Assembly: GCA_022601155.1 (NCBI GenBank)
Contig: JAHZJA010000848.1
Span: forward strand, 1-38,859
Direction of reading: 5' to 3'
From: Deltaproteobacteria bacterium
GTDB taxonomy: Bacteria; Myxococcota_A; Polyangia; Nannocystales; Nannocystaceae
DNA length: 38,859 bases
The notes beneath the pieces are model-generated. The model saw nothing but the letters and a program-made list of their open reading frames with translations. It was not told where the DNA came from and ran no database searches. Within the stretch, counting starts at the first letter, position 1. Every line of letters starts with the position of its first letter. Of the stretch, positions 27,262-35,311 are shown piece by piece. The position numbers were made by a program, and so were the translations under genes.

Positions 27262-27480
27262 GTCGAGCGCGACCGCAGGTCGACGGGCGGTGTCGCGCAG
27301 GTCCTCGTGCGGTCCGCGGTCCCGCTGCCCGGGCGCCTCGATGGGTGCGCGGTCGATGAGGTCGTGGGTGAGGTACGGCCGCCGCGGCATCCGTTGGTAG
27401 GGGCACGAGGCTGACGCATCGATCAGCCCACGACCAACAACACGGCCACCTTGGCCACAGCCGACAGGACCTTTGCCCCC

Positions 27481-27984
27481 ATGAAGACCATCACCACGAG
27501 CATTGCCTCGATCGTACTCGCCACCGCAGCTGCGCTCACCGCTACACCGGCCTCGGCCGCCGATTCGAAGATCTACGCGGGCGAGATGTGCAGCCCCAAC
27601 AAGGACGACTCCACGGTTTCGCACTTTTGGGGCCGCCTCAAGAATGCCTCGGCGACCACCACCAACTTCGAGTGCCCCGTCGTCCGCGACCAGACCGGTA
27701 CCAAGATCAACCACGGTGACGCCTGGGTCATCAACCAGAACTACAACCAGAGCCTCAGCTGCACCCTCGGCCTGCTGTTGCCGCTGAGCGGTGGAGTGAG
27801 CGGAGCCAGCGGGTTCTTCTCCACTCGATCGACCGCCGTCGTCAGCTCGGCGCCCCAGAAGCTCGCCTCGTTCGGGAGCCTCGGCCACCTGTTGAACGGC
27901 TACGCAGCGATGATCTGCAGCATCCCTGGCGTCTACAACGGCCAGCAGTCGGGCCTGGTCTCGTACCACGTCAACGAGGCCTGA
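27481..27984 (+). CDS. Small secreted protein with conserved-looking Cys pattern
   Basis: 167 residues. Signal peptide ~1-26 ending TPASA-A. The mature part has four cysteines (GEMCSP, FECPVVRD, LSCTLG, MICSIPG) and a beta-rich look. The order 'C ... N-s-x-t ... CPvvRD ... sC' resembles small exported proteins I have seen in many myxobacterial genomes, but I know no function. Start at 27481 chosen for the signal peptide; AGGA lies about 12 bases upstream. An in-frame ATG 30 bases earlier exists. The 219 bp between it and the SLC12-like stop hold no clear gene. Confidence 0.8.
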   Translation: MKTITTSIASIVLATAAALTATPASAADSKIYAGEMCSPNKDDSTVSHFWGRLKNASATTTNFECPVVRDQTGTKINHGDAWVINQNYNQSLSCTLGLLLPLSGGVSGASGFFSTRSTAVVSSAPQKLASFGSLGHLLNGYAAMICSIPGVYNGQQSGLVSYHVNEA

Positions 27985-28000
27985 GCGCCGCCACTACCGA

Positions 28001-28026
28001 GGCCGGCTCGCAACCGCGGGCCGGCC
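28001..28026 (+). terminator. Hairpin after small secreted protein gene
   Basis: GGCCGGC and GCCGGCC arms with a 12-base loop, 17 bases past the stop at 27984 and 25 bases before the next start. Could be a terminator or an intercistronic stem-loop. Confidence 0.4.
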
Positions 28027-28050
28027 ACCCTCGCCACCGGGACTGCTTCG

Positions 28051-28689
28051 ATGTCTACCATCAAGATCATTGCCATCACTCTCTCGATCGCGGCCGTGGG
28101 ATCGGCCGTGGTGTTGATGACCACCCCCAAGGACAGGCCCGCGCGCAGCAAGAACGCTCGTGCCGCGGCCCCTGCTTCACCATCATCGGCCAACCCATCA
28201 TCCTCGGATGACGAGGGCCGAGAGCTCGCCGAGTTACGCCACCAGGTGAGGGCGCTGGCCGAGGTCTCCGATCACGCGAACGCGGCGGTCGCAGCCGAGC
28301 CCACCCCACCGGTCGAGGTCGAGCCCACCCCGACGGCAGAGGTCACTGCCGACGACCTGGTCGACCTGGTCGACGGCTTCGATGTCCACCTCGCCGAGCA
28401 ATCCCATGACCCGGGAGCCACCGCGGAGGCCAGCGCACACATCGAGAACCTGCTCGCCGATGCACAGGCGGGGCGGTTGCTGTCGGTCGACTGCGGCGAG
28501 ACGTTGTGCCGGAGCACGCTGGAGTTCGGTGACCTCGGCCAGCGGGATGCACGGCTGATGGAGATCGGCTCGCTGATGCCCTGGGATGCCGACGGCTTCT
28601 TCAACACCGATCCCGAGGATGATCTGCGGGTGTCGGTGTACTTCAGCCGAGACGGTCAGGCACTGCCGACGCCCGGCGAGGCGTCGTAG
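28051..28689 (+). CDS. Membrane-anchored protein with CGETLCR motif
   Basis: 212 residues. One N-terminal hydrophobic helix (IIAITLSIAAVGSAVVLM) probably stays as an anchor, followed by an Ala/Ser/Pro/Glu-rich linker, a short coiled-coil-like stretch (ELAELRHQVRALAEV), an acidic Pro linker and a C-terminal globular domain. The domain contains SVDCGETLCRSTLEF; a 'DC-x-E-x-LCR' motif like this recurs in exported myxobacterial proteins of unknown function, and the two Cys may form a disulfide. The end (DDLRVSVYFSRDG) is a beta strand. No known enzyme motif. Confidence 0.75.
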   Translation: MSTIKIIAITLSIAAVGSAVVLMTTPKDRPARSKNARAAAPASPSSANPSSSDDEGRELAELRHQVRALAEVSDHANAAVAAEPTPPVEVEPTPTAEVTADDLVDLVDGFDVHLAEQSHDPGATAEASAHIENLLADAQAGRLLSVDCGETLCRSTLEFGDLGQRDARLMEIGSLMPWDADGFFNTDPEDDLRVSVYFSRDGQALPTPGEAS

Positions 28690-28704
28690 ACGGCGCCGGG
28701 TCAG

Positions 28705-28743
28705 GGGGCACGGGGCGAGCGCAAGACGCACGCGGCGTGCCCC
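28705..28743 (+). terminator. Hairpin after CGETLCR-protein gene
   Basis: GGGGCACG and CGTGCCCC arms around a 23-base loop, 16 bases past the stop. Long loop but perfect 8-bp GC stem. Confidence 0.35.
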
Positions 28744-28895
28744 GCCCCGCGTGCGGCCACGGGCTGTCAGGCGGGCACGTGTGGCCCTTCGCAGATTTTC
28801 GTCGCCATCGGAATCGAATCGGGGCGGGTCGTCACGATAACTCCCGAGTGCGAGGCCCATCTCGGGGCGGCGCTCGACCGATTGGAACAAATCTC

Positions 28896-29474
28896 ATGCG
28901 CGTACTTGGCTTTCGACCCCTGTCCATCCTCTCCACTCTCGCTCCCGCCCTGTTGCTGGGTGCCACGCCTGCCCACGCCGAGACGACCGGGGTCGATACC
29001 GACGACACCGTGGAGTACGCGGTTCAGATCACCTCGCCGCTGAACATGGCGGGCGTGGGGGATGCCCCGGCGGAGTTCACGGTGGACGTCTTGGCCAGCG
29101 GCTCGGGCCTGTTCGGCACGGAGCTGGAGCTGTTGGTCGACGGCGTCGCGCTCGAGGAGGTGTGCGCCGACACGTCGACGTGCATGTTCGACGTGGAGCT
29201 CACCACGCCGGGCGAGCACACCCTGGAGGTGAGGCTCCTCGATGTCGAGATCGTGCTGGCCAGCGACGACATCATCGTGCTCGTGGGCACGCCGGTGGAT
29301 GGCAACAGCAGCAGCAGTGATGATGGCGGTGGTGGTGGCGGCGCAGACGAGGGCGGCGGCGGGAGCAAGGGATGCTCGGTGGATGCGTCCGGCTCGTCGG
29401 GGGCTGCCATGGGGGGCGCGCTGTTGATGCTGGCGTTGGGGGCGGGCAGTCGACGACGTCGGTCACGGTCGTAG
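28896..29474 (+). CDS. Exported protein with MYXO-CTERM-like tail
   Basis: 192 residues. Signal peptide ending AHAE near residue 27. The mature part is one ~95-residue beta domain that reads like a Big/Ig-like module (AVQITSPLNMAGVGDAPAEF ... LELLVDGVALEEV ... TPGEHTLEVRLLD). Then comes a linker of Ser, Asp and Gly runs, KGCSVDASG, a hydrophobic helix (MGGALLMLALGAG) and SRRRRSRS. This is a MYXO-CTERM-like surface-anchoring tail, with a single Cys in place of the usual paired one. The start at 28896 begins the signal peptide; only a weak GGAAC lies upstream. Confidence 0.82.
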   Translation: MRVLGFRPLSILSTLAPALLLGATPAHAETTGVDTDDTVEYAVQITSPLNMAGVGDAPAEFTVDVLASGSGLFGTELELLVDGVALEEVCADTSTCMFDVELTTPGEHTLEVRLLDVEIVLASDDIIVLVGTPVDGNSSSSDDGGGGGGADEGGGGSKGCSVDASGSSGAAMGGALLMLALGAGSRRRRSRS

Positions 29475-29493
29475 CCGCGGGCCAAGCGGGCCG

Positions 29494-29515
29494 CGAGACC
29501 CGAGGCTGGGTCTCG
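29494..29515 (+). terminator. Perfect 8-bp hairpin after MYXO-CTERM-like gene
   Basis: CGAGACCC, loop GAGGCT, GGGTCTCG; 19 bases past the stop at 29474. Good candidate terminator though without a T-tract. Confidence 0.5.
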
Positions 29516-29656
29516 TCGCCGCATGGTCAGGGGGTGCTCGGGCGCCCCACGTCGCGTGGGTCGGGGTCTGGAGGGGCTCAGTCCACGTGTGGTGGTGGGC
29601 CACGACCGAGCATCCGCCGTCGGCGCGGGGTTCCGCTAGACTGGCGGTGCTTCGGT

Positions 29657-30265
29657 ATGAAACGGACGCCGCACCTCGCATTGTTCTGTGTCGCGGCCTG
29701 CTCGCGCTCGGCCACCACTGCTCCCGTGCCGCCGACGGAGGCCGCCCCCGTCGTTGCCGCGGCAACCCCGACGGTGGCCGAACGAGTGGCCAGTCCTGCT
29801 GCCTCGCCCGGTCCCGCGTGTGCCGAACACCGGGCACAGCTCCGCAATGAGCTGTGTGATCCCGACGACCAAGAGCCCTGCCATGCGGAAGATTTTCCTT
29901 GCTCGGTGACGCTGGACCTCGACGGTGATGGTGAGCCCGAACTCGTCGAGCTCGCCCGCAGTGAGGATAGGACCGTGCTTCGCGTCCAATGGGCGACCGG
30001 CGCTGAGGAGCTGGTCGGGGCCGAGCCGGTTGCTCTCACCGAGTACCGGGAGCCCGATGACCACGGCCGTACGCTCGACGGAGGGTTGTCGTGGGTCGTC
30101 GCGTGGTCGGCGGCAACCCGGGAGGGGCGGGACCTGCAGCACGGTGGTCGCACCTTCGACGCGTTCGTCGGTCGCGGCGACGGCCTGTGGATGAGTGGAA
30201 CCGATGCCGCGGCGATGCTCGTGTCGACCGATGACGGTTGGTTGATCGTCGAACTGGGCTACTGA
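29657..30265 (+). CDS. Small lipoprotein with FG-GAP-like calcium motif
   Basis: 202 residues. The start MKRTPHLALF leads to lipobox VAAC (Cys15) and an Ala/Pro/Thr/Val-rich linker to about residue 50. The globular part contains four cysteines (PACAEH, NELCDP, EPCHAED, FPCSVTL) followed by LDLDGDGEPELVELA, the Asp-rich loop seen in FG-GAP/VCBS-like repeats that bind calcium. Later sequence is beta-like (LSWVVAWSAA, GWLIVELGY). Only one such repeat is present, so it is not a full propeller. Function unknown; a surface-exposed role is likely. Confidence 0.8.
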   Translation: MKRTPHLALFCVAACSRSATTAPVPPTEAAPVVAAATPTVAERVASPAASPGPACAEHRAQLRNELCDPDDQEPCHAEDFPCSVTLDLDGDGEPELVELARSEDRTVLRVQWATGAEELVGAEPVALTEYREPDDHGRTLDGGLSWVVAWSAATREGRDLQHGGRTFDAFVGRGDGLWMSGTDAAAMLVSTDDGWLIVELGY

Positions 30266-30427
30266 CGTTCGAACCTCCAGCGGGTCGGCTCACCGTCTTC
30301 GGGTCACATCGATGGCAGTCGCCTTCGAGCTCGTGCCGCTGGCTCCGGAGACACGAGATACGCACGAGGCGAGGGCGGTCGACGACAGCGGAGGTGAAGA
30401 CCATGACGCAGCGAGACCTCTGCACCG

Positions 30428-30465
30428 AGCGTCGCGACGCGAGCGTGTTTCCGAAACGCGACGCT
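30428..30465. terminator. Hairpin between convergent lipoprotein and valS genes
   Basis: Perfect 9-bp arms AGCGTCGCG and CGCGACGCT around a 20-base segment that itself can fold (GTTT-CCG-AAAC). It lies in the 290-bp gap between the stops at 30265 and 30556; I see no gene in that gap. Confidence 0.45.
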
Positions 30466-30555
30466 GCGGCGAACTGGTGGCACTTGCGCACTCGAAGCCC
30501 ATCGTCGAGGCCGGCGGACCACCGTTGACGGTCGCGGATGCTGCGGAGACGCGTC

Positions 30556-33255
30556 CTACGCCTTTGGCGTCTTGGGAGCCTTGACCGGCTTGTCCTCGAA
30601 GTCGATCTCGGCCACCTCGAACACGCCCTCCGGGAGGTCTTCGTTGGCGCGTAGGGTGTGCGCCTGCACCCGTCCGGCGGCCAGTACGTCGGCCAACACC
30701 GGCACGAGGCCATCGAGGTCGGCCTGGCGGGCGGTGAGCACGAGCGACCGAACTCCACGCCCCACACCGACGCCCGCGCCCGTCTTCGCCCGATTGAGTG
30801 AGTTCAGAGCCGCGACCGCGGTCTCGAACGAGCCGGCATGCTCCGGAGGCGGCACGGCCTCGAAGTCGGCTGCACTCGGCCACGCGGCGGCATGCACACT
30901 GGGCGAGCCGAACTCCTCGGCAAAGGCCCAAGACCAGACCTCCTCGGTGATGTAGGGGAGCACGGGGGCGAACAGCCGCAGCAGCACCTGGAGCCCCAGG
31001 CGCAGCGCGCCGATAGCGGAGCCACGGCCGGCGTCGTCGGCCTCGTCGCGGGCCCGGTTCTTGACCAGCTCGAGATAGCTGTCGGTGAAGCTGGTCCAAA
31101 AGAAGCTCTCGGTCGTGCGCAGGGCGGGGCCGAACTCGAACTGGTCGTACGAGGCGGTCGCGTCCCCGACCACCCGCAGCAGCTGATGGCAGAAGCCGCG
31201 ATCGATCTCGTGGCTGACCGGCTGCACCGAGCCACCCTGGGCGAGCACGAATTTGCTGGCGTTGAAGATCTTGGTGACCAGCCGCTTGCCCATCGACAGC
31301 ATCTTCTCGTCGAAGGCCGTGTCGACGCCCAGTCGAGCGCTGGCCGCCCAGTAGCGCACGCCATCGGAGGTGTACTTGTCGAGCAGGTCGTGGGGGGGCG
31401 GGATGGGCTGACGCTTTTGCTGCTTGTCTTGCTTGGACTTGGAGATCTTCTCGTTGCCACCACTGGCGGCGCGTTGCACCACCCAGCCGCTGATCACCAC
31501 GTCCTGCCACGGGATGCGGTCTTCGTGCAGCATGGCCTTGGCGATCGTGTAAAACGCCCACGTTCGGATGATCTCGTGGGCCTGCGGGCGCATGTCGGCG
31601 GGGAACAATCGAGCGTGGCGCTCGGGGTCCACCTGCCAATGACTCGAGATCTGGGGCGTCATCGAGCTGGTGAACCAGGTGTCGAACACATCGGCCTCGG
31701 CCTGGAACCCACCGGGCTGCCCGCGCTGCGATGGGTCGTACCCCGTGGGAGCGGTCACGGTAGGGTCGACCGGGAGCTGATCGAGACTGGCGAGCAAGGG
31801 CTCGTCGTACTCCGGCTGCCCCGCGTCGTCGAGCCGGTACCACACGGGGAACGACACCCCGAAGTAGCGCTGTCGGCTGATGCACCAGTCGAGCCCGAGG
31901 TTCTCGGTCCAGGTGCGGAAGCGGTGGCCCATGAACGACGGATGCCACTGGACCTCGTTGCCCTTGGCCAGCAGTCGTTCCTTCTGGTCGAGTAGGCGGC
32001 AAAACCACTGTCGTGTGGGCACCAGCTCCAGCGGGCGGTCGCCCTTCTCGAAGAACTTGACGGCGTGGGTGATCTGCCGCTGCCCGCGTAGCGGTGCCTC
32101 GTCCCCGCTGACGGCGGCGGAGGGCTCGGCGAGCAGCTCCAGCACCCGGGCGCGGGCCTGCTCGGGCCGCTTGCCCGCAAGCTCGGCGTAGGCTCGATTG
32201 GCCGCGTCGGCATCGACGCTCTCCCAGCCCTCGGTCCCGTACTCCACCGGGAGCAGACGCCCGGCGAGGCCGATGATCTGTCGCAAGGCGAGCTTCTGCT
32301 CGCGCCACCACTGCACGTCGGTCTGATCGCCGAACGTACAGATCATCAAGATCCCGGTGCCCTTGTCCTTCTCCACCATGTCGCTGGCGAAGATGGGAAC
32401 CGGCACGCCAAACAGCGGGGTGATGGCGCGCCTGCCGATGAGGTGGGCGTAGCGCTCGTCTTCGGGGTGGGCGGCGACGGCTACGCAGGCGGGAAGCAGC
32501 TCGGGCCGAGTGGTCGAGATGACGAACTGCTCCGCCGAGCCCTCGACCCCGAATGCGATGTCGTTGAAGGTGCTCGACAGCTCGCGGTCGTCGAGCTCGG
32601 CTTGAGCGACGGCGGTCTGGAAGTCCACATCCCACATCGTGGGGGCGTACGAGCTATACAGCGCTCCCTTGGCGTGCAGGTCGAGGAACGAGCGCTGCGC
32701 CATCGCGCGACAGTGGTCGTTGATGGTGGCGTACTCCTGGCGCCAGTCCACCGACAGCCCCATGCGTCGCCACAGGGCGAGGAACGCCTTCTCGTCTTCG
32801 ACCGTCAGCTGACCGCAGGCCTCGATGAAGTTGGGCCGCGACACCAGCCGAGGCCGCTTCTTGCGGATCTTGGCGGACGCGGGCTCGAAGCGCATGCCCT
32901 CCTCGTACGCGAGGCTGGGATCGCAGCGGATGTGATAGAGATTTTGAACGCGGCGCTCCGTGGGCAGGCCGTTGTCGTCCCATCCCATGGGGTAGAAGAT
33001 GTTGAGCCCGCGCATCCGCTTGTGGCGGACGATCACATCGGTATGGGTGTAGCTGAACACGTGCCCCACGTGCAGCGAACCGGAGACCGTCGGCGGTGGG
33101 GTGTCGACGACGAAGGTCTGATCGCGCGGCCGTTGGGGGTCGTAGTGATAGAGGCCCGACTCCTGCCACTGGCCATCCCAGCGTTGCTCGGCCGCGGGGG
33201 CGTCGAAATGCTTGGGCAGCGTGGCGGGGTCGATGGTGCGGAAGGCATCGGTCAT
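30556..33255 (-). CDS. valS: Valyl-tRNA synthetase
   Basis: 899-residue class I synthetase that charges tRNA-Val. The HIGH motif appears as LHVGH (62-65) in PPPTVSGSLHVGHVF, and the KMSKS loop as EKISKSK near residue 600. FYPMGWDDNGLPTERRVQN is a ValS signature of the kind I recall from actinobacterial-type enzymes. The editing domain is between, and the anticodon-binding helical domain near the end (FEFGPALRTTESFFWTSF). The C-terminus lacks the long coiled-coil arm of E. coli ValS and ends EDKPVKAPKTPKA. The start at 33255 gives a family-typical N-terminus (LPKHFDAPAAEQRWDGQWQ); earlier in-frame starts add unrelated sequence. It is divergent from the AgmX-like gene with 108 bp between. Confidence 0.97.
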   Translation of the reverse strand: MTDAFRTIDPATLPKHFDAPAAEQRWDGQWQESGLYHYDPQRPRDQTFVVDTPPPTVSGSLHVGHVFSYTHTDVIVRHKRMRGLNIFYPMGWDDNGLPTERRVQNLYHIRCDPSLAYEEGMRFEPASAKIRKKRPRLVSRPNFIEACGQLTVEDEKAFLALWRRMGLSVDWRQEYATINDHCRAMAQRSFLDLHAKGALYSSYAPTMWDVDFQTAVAQAELDDRELSSTFNDIAFGVEGSAEQFVISTTRPELLPACVAVAAHPEDERYAHLIGRRAITPLFGVPVPIFASDMVEKDKGTGILMICTFGDQTDVQWWREQKLALRQIIGLAGRLLPVEYGTEGWESVDADAANRAYAELAGKRPEQARARVLELLAEPSAAVSGDEAPLRGQRQITHAVKFFEKGDRPLELVPTRQWFCRLLDQKERLLAKGNEVQWHPSFMGHRFRTWTENLGLDWCISRQRYFGVSFPVWYRLDDAGQPEYDEPLLASLDQLPVDPTVTAPTGYDPSQRGQPGGFQAEADVFDTWFTSSMTPQISSHWQVDPERHARLFPADMRPQAHEIIRTWAFYTIAKAMLHEDRIPWQDVVISGWVVQRAASGGNEKISKSKQDKQQKRQPIPPPHDLLDKYTSDGVRYWAASARLGVDTAFDEKMLSMGKRLVTKIFNASKFVLAQGGSVQPVSHEIDRGFCHQLLRVVGDATASYDQFEFGPALRTTESFFWTSFTDSYLELVKNRARDEADDAGRGSAIGALRLGLQVLLRLFAPVLPYITEEVWSWAFAEEFGSPSVHAAAWPSAADFEAVPPPEHAGSFETAVAALNSLNRAKTGAGVGVGRGVRSLVLTARQADLDGLVPVLADVLAAGRVQAHTLRANEDLPEGVFEVAEIDFEDKPVKAPKTPKA

Positions 33256-33363
33256 GGTGAAGGCACCGGGGAACGGCCCGCAACGACACCACAGGCGCAC
33301 GAATGCCGGCAAGCAGGCCGTCCTGGGGTGAGGCCCTGATGACGTGGACGTTGGCTTTTCGTA

Positions 33364-34371
33364 GTGTTGCGCCCAACCACGGTGAGCACTCGGTCCCACG
33401 ATCCCCACGCCCGGCGAAGGCGCCTGTCGGTGCTCGTGGCGGTCGTGGCCGCGGTGGGACTGCACGCGGTCGCCGTGTGGGGGCTGAGCTTGCTCCCTCC
33501 CCGACCCACCGTGTGCCCGGAGATCGCGACGCGGTGCAGGGCGCAGTGCGATGGTCGAGCCCTGACGGTGCCCGCCCGCTGTCCCGCGCTTCCCGATTGC
33601 CGCTGCTCGCTGTACGTCTACGAGGACCTGGAGCCGGTCGAGCCCGAGGCGTTGGTGCCCCCGGCCGTCGTCGAGGAGCCTGCCGTCGAGGCGAACACGA
33701 TGAAGGAGGTGAGTGCCGAGGAGTTCGCGCCGCAGCCACCTCCCGAGGGGGTGCCCACCGAGCCCGATCCCGCCGTGACCGCCAAGGAGATCGCCGATGC
33801 CCGCTCGATCGCGGTCGTCAAGGTGTTGGGAAGCTATGGCGGTGCCGAGGCCGGCACGGTCCTCGATGTCATCGAGTCCACCGACAACGACCTCGGGGAG
33901 CTGTTCGCTCAGGCCTCCGGGACCCGTACCGCTGGTGGTGGTGAGGTGACCGCACGGGGTGGTGGAGCCCTGGCTCCCGCCGCGGGCGGCCAGGCGCAGG
34001 GGCTCGCGACATCCGGCACCGTGGTCGACAGGGGCCCGGCGCGGGTACGAGGGCGGGCCACGACGTCCGAGCCGATCGTCGACGGAGGCCTCGAAGCGCA
34101 GGCGGCTGCGGCGTTCGTCCGACGCAGGATGGGGACGCTGCGGGCGTGCTACGAGCGGCAGCTCCGGGTCGCACCGACTCTGGCGGGCACCGTCGAACTT
34201 CGTCTCGAGCTCACGTCGATGGGGTCGGTCGATGACGTCGAGATCGTCGCCGACACGACCGATTCGCCGCCGCTGCAGGCCTGCCTCGTGGGCAAGACCA
34301 AGGCGTGGCGGTTCGGCTCGGCCGAGGCTCCGAGCACCGTGCGCTTCAGCGTAGTGTTCAGCGCGCAGTGA
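33364..34371 (+). CDS. AgmX/PglI C-terminal domain protein (TonB-like architecture)
   Basis: 335 residues. A cytoplasmic basic start and one TM helix (SVLVAVVAAVGLHAVAVWGL, about residues 22-41) lead to a Cys-rich segment with six cysteines (VCPEIATRCRAQC, ARCPALPDCRC), a Pro/Glu-rich spacer, a Gly/Ala-rich stretch and a C-terminal domain at ~245-335. That domain (VRRRMGTLRACYERQL ... LRLELTSMGSVDDVEIV ... LQACLVGKTKAWRF) matches the AgmX/PglI type, linked in Myxococcus to gliding motility, and recalls TonB C-terminal domains. The usual two Cys of this domain are present. Translation likely begins at GTG 33364 or GTG 33382; neither has a good ribosome binding site. It probably spans the periplasm from the inner membrane; the partner is unknown. 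Confidence 0.85.
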   Translation: MLRPTTVSTRSHDPHARRRRLSVLVAVVAAVGLHAVAVWGLSLLPPRPTVCPEIATRCRAQCDGRALTVPARCPALPDCRCSLYVYEDLEPVEPEALVPPAVVEEPAVEANTMKEVSAEEFAPQPPPEGVPTEPDPAVTAKEIADARSIAVVKVLGSYGGAEAGTVLDVIESTDNDLGELFAQASGTRTAGGGEVTARGGGALAPAAGGQAQGLATSGTVVDRGPARVRGRATTSEPIVDGGLEAQAAAAFVRRRMGTLRACYERQLRVAPTLAGTVELRLELTSMGSVDDVEIVADTTDSPPLQACLVGKTKAWRFGSAEAPSTVRFSVVFSAQ

Positions 34372-34395
34372 TCGGCGACGGCCGAGCCGACGGGC

Positions 34396-35100
34396 TCAGC
34401 CACCCGCGACGATGACCCCGCAGGCAATGCGCGCTCCGGGGCTGGGCATCGTGGATAGATCGTCCTCGCCTTCGTGCACGATGATCGCTCGCCCGATGAT
34501 GTCGGTGTCGTCGCCGGTGCCGACCGTCCACTGATCGGTGGTGATCGTCAGCAGGCCGTCGCCGTTGGCCTCGACCACCGCATTGCCCATGTCACCCAGG
34601 TGCGACTCGCCCATGCCCAGCATGCCGTGCTGCATGCCAAACGGATTCCAGTGGCCGCCGGCCGAGGTTCCGTCCTCCGCCGAGCAGTCGCCCACTTCGT
34701 GGATGTGGGTGCCGTGGAGCCCCTCCGGGGTGATGTTCTGCAGATCGAGGACGAGGGTGATGTCATCGCCCTCGCGTGTAAACACGGCCGAGCCCATGCC
34801 CTGGTTGTCGCCCAGGCCCGAGATGTCGGCGCTGGCGACCGCCGCCTCGCCAGTCCCAGACGAGTCGGCTCCAGTCGTGTCGCCGCTGGTGCCGGGATCC
34901 ATGGTCGTACCCGGCTCGCCCGACGAGGATCCCGGACCGGAGCCCGTAGTGTCATCCCCGGGATCGCCCGTGGTCGGGGTATCGGCGGTGGTGCCGGTCT
35001 GCACCGTACTCGTGTCACCCGCCGTGTCTCCGCCGCTGTCGTCTCCACAGCCCACGAGACACAATCCAAGTGCCGCCACTGCAAGCAAGGTTCTTTGCAT
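34396..35100 (-). CDS. sodC: Cu/Zn superoxide dismutase, lipoprotein form
   Basis: 234 residues. Lipobox LVGC with anchor Cys18, then a ~65-residue Thr/Gly/Asp/Ser linker typical of Nannocystis-type lipoproteins, then a Cu/Zn SOD domain. Metal ligands are all visible: GTHIHEVGDC (two copper His and a disulfide Cys), GGHWNPFG (bridging His), MQHG, SHLGDMGN (zinc His and Asp), and the last copper His in AIIVHEGEDD. The final Cys of the disulfide is in ARIACGVI. It dismutates superoxide outside the cytoplasm. It converges on the AgmX-like gene with 24 bp between stops, where a 5-bp stem GAGCC/GGCTC overlaps the sodC stop. With lipoprotein KatG at the other end of the window, the cell has surface-located defence against both superoxide and peroxide. 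Confidence 0.95.
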   Translation of the reverse strand: MQRTLLAVAALGLCLVGCGDDSGGDTAGDTSTVQTGTTADTPTTGDPGDDTTGSGPGSSSGEPGTTMDPGTSGDTTGADSSGTGEAAVASADISGLGDNQGMGSAVFTREGDDITLVLDLQNITPEGLHGTHIHEVGDCSAEDGTSAGGHWNPFGMQHGMLGMGESHLGDMGNAVVEANGDGLLTITTDQWTVGTGDDTDIIGRAIIVHEGEDDLSTMPSPGARIACGVIVAGG

Positions 35101-35311
35101 GAGCGGAGGCTACGCGGGCGTGGGGACCGTTCCAAGCGCTCGCTGGGTGGGCGACGGCACCGTGTGGGCAGTCGATGACGCTCGGCAAGGGGCACGAAGA
35201 AACCGACGGTGCCTCGCCCGTTGCGCTGGGTGTGTGGGGGCCCACGTGGCGAACCGGTTCGAGCCGCAGTCGGGGGTCAAAAGCCACACGGCCCTCGGGT
35301 ACCCTGGGCAC

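Noticed and set aside
27262-27480. Possible small minus-strand gene between the SLC12-like and small secreted protein genes
   Set aside because: A readable frame exists but it continues antisense into the SLC12-like gene and has no start signal.
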